Shown here: positions 6,321-10,295 of the stretch, in pieces
Layout of the letters: every line of letters starts with the position of its first letter
How positions within the stretch are numbered: position 1 is the first letter of the stretch
Source of the DNA: Hyphomicrobiales bacterium
GTDB taxonomy: Bacteria > Pseudomonadota > Alphaproteobacteria > Rhizobiales > Xanthobacteraceae
Assembly: GCA_016210825.1 (NCBI GenBank)
Contig: JACQTM010000040.1
Coordinates: 1-10,295 of the forward strand
Direction of reading: 5' to 3'
DNA length: 10,295 nucleotides
The notes under the pieces: model-generated
Told to the model about the DNA's origin: nothing
Seen by the model: the letters and a program-made list of their open reading frames with translations, nothing else
Database searches by the model: none
Translations under genes and position numbers: made by a program

Positions 6321-6551
6321 ATGAACAACACGTCGATGATGACCGCCGACCGCAACACCCACGTGAAAATCGTGGCGGTGTCGCTTGTCGCTGCGATCCT
6401 CGTTGTCGGGGTTGGCATTGCTGCGCGCCAAGCCGCTTCCGAGACCGGCCTCTCCAGCGCCTCCGGACGCGTCCAAGCTTCCGGCCCGATCATCCGGGCG
6501 GGCAAGCCGATGGCTGTCACCTCGTCGAACCCAAATTCCGCATTTCGCTGA
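6321..6551 (+). CDS. Small single-pass membrane protein of unknown function
   Basis: This 76-residue protein has a short polar N-terminus (MNNTSMMTADRNTHVK) and one clear membrane helix at about residues 17-35 (IVAVSLVAAILVVGVGIAAR). A polar Ser/Pro-rich tail of about 40 residues includes GPIIRAGKPMAVTSS and would lie outside the cytoplasm if the N-terminus is inside. The layout resembles small conserved hypothetical proteins that I recall from Bradyrhizobium, but no function is known to me. I chose ATG 6321 because the membrane segment then sits near the N-terminus. A modest ribosome-binding site (GGGAGCG, then AGG) precedes it. It is a monocistronic unit closed by a strong terminator. Confidence 0.65.
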   Translation: MNNTSMMTADRNTHVKIVAVSLVAAILVVGVGIAARQAASETGLSSASGRVQASGPIIRAGKPMAVTSSNPNSAFR

Positions 6552-6578
6552 TTTTTCGTTGTTGACCCTCCCCCTCCT

Positions 6579-6604
6579 CGCGCCCCTTTGGGGCGCGTTT
6601 TTTT
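6579..6604 (+). terminator. Strong Rho-independent terminator after the small membrane protein
   Basis: A perfect 8-bp stem CGCGCCCC (6579-6586) / GGGGCGCG (6590-6597) has a TTT loop and is followed by seven Ts. It starts 28 bp after the stop codon at 6551 and faces the convergent fliIJ transcript. Confidence 0.92.
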
Positions 6605-6654
6605 AACGCGGCGCGGGAGATGAGGCGCACGGTTCGATAGTTGCTGGAAAATTC

Positions 6655-6879
6655 GATCCGTCACCCTGAGAGCCCGCCCTCGGACTCGATCCGAGGGTGC
6701 GAGGCGACGAAGTCGCCGAGCCCCGAAGGGTCATCGACCGTCATCCTTCTAGGGCTGCGGAGCTTGTCATCGGCCGGCGCTTTGCGCCGACCCGTTGGCG
6801 GCCACCTCAGGATGACGGATTGCGATGGATTTCCGGATCAATCCTCGGGTCAAGCCCGAGGACATGGCCCGGCAATGAC
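6655..6879. repeat. Composite palindromic repeat block between convergent genes
   Basis: The block runs from TCCGTCACCCTGAG to CTCAGGATGACGGAT, the same inverted ends as the block at 3207-3448. It includes the 44-nt segment (6757-6800) shared at 43 of 44 positions with 3367-3410. A following unit has a CCTCGGG/CCCGAGG hairpin with TCAAG loop (6843-6861) and ends in GGCAATGAC, only 8 bp from the fliJ stop codon. It may serve as the 3' boundary of the fliIJ transcript. Confidence 0.75.
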
Positions 6880-6887
6880 AGCAGTGA

Positions 6888-7307
6888 TTAAAGCCGCGCC
6901 GCGTCGCGGACTCGCATGATGCCGAGGCTGTCGAGCTCGGCTTGCTCAGTCGCGGATTCAGCGGCGCGCTCGCGCGCCTGGTCGCGTTCGTCGAGTAGCT
7001 CGATCTTTTTGAGCTCCTCAAACGCCTCGCCGAGAGCGGCCTTGGCGTCCTCAAGCTGGCGCTTGAGATCGTCGGCGGAGCGCTTGAGGTTCTCACGCCG
7101 CGAGTTCGCGGCCTTGGCATAGGTTGGGTAGGCGAAATGTGCCGGATCGTGGATGCCGGCCCGGTCCTGCTCGGTATGGATCTCGCGTTCGAGATCCGCG
7201 CACATGCGATCGAACTCGGCGATCATGCCTTCGATCTGGGCCGCCTTGCGCCGCCTCTCGTCGACCTGAAATTTTTTCAGGCGGATGAGCGTTTCGCGTG
7301 ACTTCAT
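6888..7307 (-). CDS. fliJ: Flagellar export protein FliJ
   Basis: FliJ is a small coiled-coil protein of the flagellar export apparatus. It inserts into the FliI hexamer like the gamma stalk of F1-ATPase and binds FlhA, coupling ATP hydrolysis to the export gate. The 139-residue product fits the usual FliJ length of about 140-150. It starts MKSRETLIRLKKFQVDERRR, typical of alphaproteobacterial FliJ. It is nearly all charged heptad-like helix (IEGMIAEFDRMCADLEREI; SRRENLKRSADDLKRQLEDA; EAFEELKKIELLDERD) with no membrane segment. The start has a good ribosome-binding site (GGGGGAG, 8 bp upstream). It lies downstream of fliI with a 128-bp gap, which is wide for this normally tight pair. Confidence 0.92.
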   Translation of the reverse strand: MKSRETLIRLKKFQVDERRRKAAQIEGMIAEFDRMCADLEREIHTEQDRAGIHDPAHFAYPTYAKAANSRRENLKRSADDLKRQLEDAKAALGEAFEELKKIELLDERDQARERAAESATEQAELDSLGIMRVRDAARL

Positions 7308-7435
7308 CGACTCATACTCCCCCGAAGCCCAATGGCGCCCGTTGGCCTCATCGGTTCCCTGCCCGGACGGGGCGGCGGACCTGACCGTGGCTTACGGGCG
7401 TTAAACACAACCGGGCTGATTGTGGGGGGATAACG
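7308..7435 (-). other. fliI-fliJ intercistronic gap
   Basis: This 128-bp spacer is probably transcribed with fliIJ. A small hairpin CACAATC/GGTTGTG (7405-7411/7417-7423, one G-U pair) lies about 12 bp beyond the fliI stop. It lacks a T tract, so it is more likely an mRNA-processing or stability element than a full terminator. Confidence 0.35.
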
Positions 7436-8770
7436 TTAGTTTTTTGTTTCCACGGGGGCGGGGCTGGCGAGTATTTGCTCAAGACGTTGATAACCCTCCT
7501 GAAGGCTTGTGGCCTCGTCCTTGGCCTGGGCGAGGAAGTCCTCAAGCGGCCTATGCAGACGGATGGCCTCGTCCACTTCGGTGCTCGTGCCGGACCGGTA
7601 GGCACCGAGCCGGATCAGCTCTTCCATGTCATTATAGGTGGCCATGACCTGCCGGGCGCGTGTGAGCACCGGCAGAAAGGCCTGGTCGGCGGATCGCGGC
7701 ATGGTACGCGAGACCGATTTGAGCACGTTGATTGCCGGATACCTGCCGCGTTCGGCGATCCCCCGTTCCATGACGATATGGCCGTCGAGGATGCCGCGCA
7801 CGGCGTCGGCGATCGGTTCGTTGTGGTCGTCGGCGTCCACCAGCACGCTGAAGATGCCAGTAATGGTGCCGGCCTCGGTGCCAGGACCGGCGCGCTCTAA
7901 AAGCCGCGGTAATTCCGTGAATACGGTCGGCGTGTAGCCCTTGGCTGTTGGCGGCTCACCGGCGGAAAGCCCGATCTCGCGCTGCGCCATGGCGAAGCGG
8001 GTAACCGAGTCCATCAGCACCAGCACGTCCTTGCCCTCATCGCGGAAATATTCGGCGATGGCGAGCGTCAAATAGCCGGCCTGGCGGCGCATCAAGGCGG
8101 GCTCGTCCGACGTCGAAACCACCACGACCGAACGGGCGAGGCCGGACTCACCGAGGTCGTCCTGGAGGAATTCTTGCACCTCGCGGCCGCGTTCGCCGAC
8201 AAGGCCGATCACCGAGACATCGGCGTTGACGTTGCGGGCGAGCATCGAGAGCAGCACCGATTTACCGACGCCGGAACCTGAGAAGATACCCATGCGCTGG
8301 CCGCGGCAGCAGGTGATGAAGGTGTTAAGCGCGCGCACGCCGAGATCGAGCGGCGCACCGACCCGCCTGCGCGCATGGGCCGGTGGCGGCGAATTGCGGA
8401 ATGGATAAGGAGAATGGCCGAACGGCAATGGCCCCCTGCCGTCGATTGCTTCACCCATGGCATTGACCACACGGCCGAGCCAGCCGTCCGAGGGGCGCAC
8501 CGCGCCGGGAACCGAAGTGACCATGGCACGGCAGCCGCGTCGCACGCCTTCAAGCGACGCAAATGGCATGAGCAGCGCGTTGGCGCCCTCGAACCCGATC
8601 ACCTCGCAGGGGATGGCGCGTCCAGCTCCGGTCTCGATCACCACCCGGGCGCCGACCGACATGGCGTGGATTGGTCCCGCAGCCTCAACCATCAATCCGC
8701 GAACGCCCACGACCCGGCCATAGATTTCGAAGCCGTCGAGCTCACCGATCTGCTCGGCGAGCGCTTTCAT
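7436..8770 (-). CDS. fliI: Flagellum-specific ATPase FliI
   Basis: FliI is the hexameric cytoplasmic ATPase that, with FliH and FliJ, prepares substrates for export through FlhA. The 444-residue length is normal. An N-terminal beta-barrel-like domain (about 1-90) precedes the F1-type catalytic domain. The P-loop is SGSGVGKS (164-171), Walker B is VLVLMDSV (249-256), and the GYTPTVFTELPRLLERAG segment is at about 278-295. The alpha/beta ATPase signature YPAINVLKSVSR follows. Its first Walker A residue is Ser164, where Ala or Gly is usual. The 'LDLGVRALNTFITCCRGQRM' stretch is typical of FliI. It heads a fliI-fliJ transcript divergent from ctrA, and a CtrA-like box lies 37 bp upstream. The ribosome-binding site is weak. 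Confidence 0.96.
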   Translation of the reverse strand: MKALAEQIGELDGFEIYGRVVGVRGLMVEAAGPIHAMSVGARVVIETGAGRAIPCEVIGFEGANALLMPFASLEGVRRGCRAMVTSVPGAVRPSDGWLGRVVNAMGEAIDGRGPLPFGHSPYPFRNSPPPAHARRRVGAPLDLGVRALNTFITCCRGQRMGIFSGSGVGKSVLLSMLARNVNADVSVIGLVGERGREVQEFLQDDLGESGLARSVVVVSTSDEPALMRRQAGYLTLAIAEYFRDEGKDVLVLMDSVTRFAMAQREIGLSAGEPPTAKGYTPTVFTELPRLLERAGPGTEAGTITGIFSVLVDADDHNEPIADAVRGILDGHIVMERGIAERGRYPAINVLKSVSRTMPRSADQAFLPVLTRARQVMATYNDMEELIRLGAYRSGTSTEVDEAIRLHRPLEDFLAQAKDEATSLQEGYQRLEQILASPAPVETKN

Positions 8771-8806
8771 GGATGCCGAGCCAATCGTGAATGACGCGTC
8801 GTGCTC

Positions 8807-8821
8807 TTAACCCCGTGTTTA
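8807..8821 (-). promoter_or_regulatory. CtrA-like box upstream of fliI
   Basis: TTAA (8807-8810), seven bases and TTTA (8818-8821) followed by C give one mismatch to TTAA-N7-TTAAC. The site lies 37-51 bp upstream of the fliI start codon, where a CtrA-activated -35 region would be expected. Caulobacter fliIJ is a CtrA-dependent class II flagellar operon, which makes the site plausible. Confidence 0.4.
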
Positions 8822-8896
8822 CCCGCGTCGTTAATCATTGCGTCACCGTCCTTGGGACCTTGTGATCGGCTCTTCCCCGCCAGGACGGACGGGGGC

Positions 8897-9066
8897 GAGT
8901 CGCCAGAGTCGCTTAAAATCGACTCTTAAAGTGGGACATGAATCAACGCTCGGCTGAAAAACCCCTGTACCGCAGCATTTTAGGCCGATTCGACTGAATT
9001 GGCCATCGCCCTGCTTGCGAAGCAGAATCAGGTTTTGTTAACCATGCGGAGGTAGTGTCCCGAATC
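8897..9066. promoter_or_regulatory. Cluster of seven GANTC (CcrM) methylation sites upstream of ctrA
   Basis: GAGTC at 8897 and 8906, GACTC at 8921, GAATC at 8940, GATTC at 8987, and GAATC at 9025 and 9062 all fall within 170 bp. A random expectation at 1 in 256 is under one. In Caulobacter the ctrA P1 promoter is repressed by full CcrM methylation at a GANTC site, so methylation control of this promoter is a reasonable inference. Confidence 0.6.
9038..9045 (+). promoter_or_regulatory. CtrA half-site upstream of ctrA
   Basis: TTAACCAT is exactly the CtrA half-motif. It lies 102 bp upstream of the ctrA start and 8 bp beyond a GANTC site. Autoregulation of ctrA is well known in Caulobacter. 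Confidence 0.4.
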
Positions 9067-9147
9067 GTATTGTCCCAAGGCGTTTCGAGGGCCGCCGCTG
9101 CGGCGTGCCGACCTTAAGCCCGGAAAGCGGCGAGGAAGGGGACTGGC

Positions 9148-9849
9148 ATGCGCGTTCTGCTGATTGAGGATGATAGCGCCACCGCGCAGTCGATCGAGCT
9201 GATGCTCAAATCCGAGAGCTTCAACGTCTACACGACGGATCTCGGCGAAGAGGGCGTCGATCTCGGGAAACTCTACGACTATGACATCATCCTGCTCGAC
9301 CTAAACCTGCCCGACATGTCGGGCTTCGAGGTTCTCCGCACCCTTCGCGTCTCCAAGGTGAAGACGCCGATCCTGATCCTCTCCGGCTTGGCCGGCATCG
9401 AGGACAAGGTCCGTGGTCTCGGCTTTGGCGCCGACGACTACATGACCAAGCCATTCCATAAGGACGAGCTGGTCGCGCGCATCCACGCCATCGTGCGCCG
9501 CTCCAAGGGCCATGCCCAATCCGTCATCAATACCGGCGATCTCGTCGTCAATCTTGATACCAAGACCGTCGAGGTGAACAGCGCGCGCGTGCATCTGACC
9601 GGCAAGGAATATCAGATGCTCGAGCTGCTCTCGCTGCGCAAAGGCACGACGCTAACCAAGGAGATGTTCTTAAACCATCTCTATGGCGGCATGGACGAGC
9701 CTGAACTGAAGATCATCGACGTGTTCATCTGCAAGCTGCGCAAGAAGCTCGCGAACGCTTCCAGCGGCAAGAACTACATCGAGACTGTGTGGGGCCGCGG
9801 CTATGTGCTGCGCGAGCCGGCCGAAGAAGAGGCGCGGATTCCGGCGTAA
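9148..9849 (+). CDS. ctrA: Cell-cycle response regulator CtrA
   Basis: CtrA is the OmpR/PhoB-type master regulator of alphaproteobacteria. When phosphorylated through the CckA-ChpT relay it binds TTAA-N7-TTAA sites and controls flagellar, motility and cell-division genes. The receiver domain (1-120) has the acidic pocket E7-D8-D9, phosphoacceptor D51 (IILLDLNLPDMSGFE) and the conserved lysine in DYMTKPFHKDEL. The winged-helix domain (about 125-225) includes VHLTGKEYQMLELLSLRKG, GGMDEPELKIIDVFICKLRK and ETVWGRGYVLREP. The length of 233 residues and the whole sequence fit CtrA closely rather than a generic OmpR regulator. The C-terminus ends in Ala after a charged stretch, as in orthologues degraded by ClpXP. 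A strong ribosome-binding site (GAGGAAGGGGA) precedes ATG 9148. Its upstream region is dense in GANTC sites. Confidence 0.98.
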   Translation: MRVLLIEDDSATAQSIELMLKSESFNVYTTDLGEEGVDLGKLYDYDIILLDLNLPDMSGFEVLRTLRVSKVKTPILILSGLAGIEDKVRGLGFGADDYMTKPFHKDELVARIHAIVRRSKGHAQSVINTGDLVVNLDTKTVEVNSARVHLTGKEYQMLELLSLRKGTTLTKEMFLNHLYGGMDEPELKIIDVFICKLRKKLANASSGKNYIETVWGRGYVLREPAEEEARIPA

Positions 9850-9857
9850 AAGTTTAC

Positions 9858-9888
9858 GTCATTGCCGGGCCCTGTCCTCGGGCTTGAC
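9858..9888. repeat. Inverted copy of the fliJ-end repeat
   Basis: Positions 9858-9888 are the reverse complement of 6849-6879, with 30 of 31 bases matching. The pair brackets the fliJ-fliI-ctrA block. This copy starts 8 bp after the ctrA stop codon, and a GAGCCCC/GGGGCTC hairpin follows at about 9912-9927. Confidence 0.75.
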
Positions 9889-9940
9889 ATGGAAGGAAAC
9901 GAGTTTCTCCGGAGCCCCGAGGGGCTCTCTCCAAACTTCA

Positions 9941-9967
9941 ACCCCGGCCGCGAGGTCGGGGTTTTTT
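9941..9967 (+). terminator. Rho-independent terminator after ctrA
   Basis: A 9-bp stem ACCCCGGCC (9941-9949) / GGTCGGGGT (9954-9962), with one G-U pair, is capped by the GNRA-type tetraloop GCGA and followed by a run of Ts (TTTTTTCG). It lies about 90 bp after the ctrA stop. Confidence 0.85.
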
Positions 9968-10080
9968 CGTTTTCGGAAAATGTCCCGCTTGGTGCCGGGA
10001 GCAACCGAAGTCATCACGCAAACAATATTGATCTCCATCAAGAACGTTCCTGGTGGCTGGATTATATTTAATTGAGTGAG

Positions 10081-10188
10081 GTGGACGTATGGAATTTCAG
10101 TTTTGCGCAAATTCATCTGCATAACACCGAAGCATCTGGAGGAATGAGCGTACCGGGGGCCGGATCATTCACGGAACTAATGCAATGA
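10081..10188 (+). CDS. Possible small ORF overlapping the next gene
   Basis: From GTG 10081 this frame encodes 35 residues beginning VDVWNFSFAQIHLHNTEASG and ending SFTELMQ. Its stop codon overlaps the start of the next gene (ATGA at 10185-10188). The frame is open from a stop at 10069. An internal ATG at 10144 sits directly after GGAGGA, too close for a normal ribosome-binding site. I recognise no family. The overlap suggests translational coupling, but a chance frame is quite possible. Confidence 0.25.
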   Translation: MDVWNFSFAQIHLHNTEASGGMSVPGAGSFTELMQ

Positions 10189-10295
10189 CCAGAGCAGAGC
10201 TAATTGCAGTCGCGCGCCGCGGCGTGGCCGCTGGCGCGGCGGGCGGTATGGCGGAAATCATCTGGATCTCAACTTACGCTGCCGCAACTGATGCA
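10185..10295 (+). CDS. Start of an unidentified Ala/Gly-rich protein, cut by the window end
   Basis: ATG 10185 opens a frame that runs without a stop to the window edge. It gives 37 residues: MTRAELIAVARRGVAAGAAG, then GMAEIIWISTYAAATDA. A short basic amphipathic start leads into a small-residue, hydrophobic stretch, which suits the first helix of a membrane protein. I vaguely associate 'GVAAGAAGG-AEIxWI' starts with hypothetical alphaproteobacterial membrane proteins but cannot name one. A GGA element about 9 bp upstream is a weak ribosome-binding site. The rest of the gene lies outside the window, so its function cannot be judged. Confidence 0.5.
   Translation, partial: MTRAELIAVARRGVAAGAAGGMAEIIWISTYAAATDA

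Larger units (their letters stand above)
8771..9147. other. Divergent regulatory region between fliI and ctrA
   Basis: No ORF is visible in these 377 bp. The fliI side carries a CtrA-like box. The ctrA side carries seven GANTC sites within 170 bp (starts at 8897, 8906, 8921, 8940, 8987, 9025 and 9062), a CtrA half-site TTAACCAT at 9038-9045, and a TTAA-N9-TTAA pair at 8913-8929. This composition fits a complex, cell-cycle-controlled promoter region. Confidence 0.6.

Noticed and set aside
8913..8929. TTAA-N9-TTAA pair as a full CtrA box
   Set aside because: The spacing is nine bases, not seven, so it does not fit the consensus.
10089..10124. 11-codon leader peptide MEFQFCANSSA with a good ribosome-binding site
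   Set aside because: Too short to judge. It has no run of regulatory codons and no visible attenuator after it.

Overview
The window looks like chromosome from an alphaproteobacterium of the order Hyphomicrobiales, near the Bradyrhizobium/Rhodopseudomonas/Xanthobacteraceae group. The grounds are high GC content, a CtrA orthologue, flagellar proteins of alphaproteobacterial type, CcrM-type GANTC sites and many short palindromic intergenic repeats of the 'GTCATTGCCGGGCTTG...' kind. The placement comes from reading the sequence, not from a search.

Left part (1-2280): an ECF sigma factor overlaps by ATGA a membrane-anchored RskA-type anti-sigma factor. A secreted fasciclin (FAS1) protein with its own terminator follows. 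The SigK/RskA pair of mycobacteria controls secreted FAS1 proteins, so this resembles a complete regulator-plus-target module. A possible ECF-type promoter lies upstream of the FAS1 gene.

Middle left (2281-3633) is repeat-rich. It holds a remnant of a REP-associated tyrosine transposase next to palindromic repeats, a small XRE-type regulator with a strong upstream inverted repeat that is probably its operator, and about 600 bp of repeats ending in two CtrA-box-like sites before flhA.

Centre (3634-6604): flhA, encoding the flagellar export-gate protein. A gene-poor stretch after it contains a candidate small RNA with a promoter, a 10-bp closing stem and a strong terminator. A small single-pass membrane protein of unknown function follows, also with a strong terminator.

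Right part (6605-10295): fliJ and fliI lie on the minus strand and encode the export chaperone and export ATPase. They are divergent from ctrA, the cell-cycle master regulator. The 377-bp fliI-ctrA intergenic region carries seven GANTC sites within 170 bp, a CtrA half-site and a near-consensus CtrA box close to fliI. Thus ctrA, its probable methylation-controlled promoter and two of its probable flagellar targets (flhA, fliIJ) sit together. The window ends in a small possible ORF overlapping the start of an unidentified alanine/glycine-rich protein that runs off the end.
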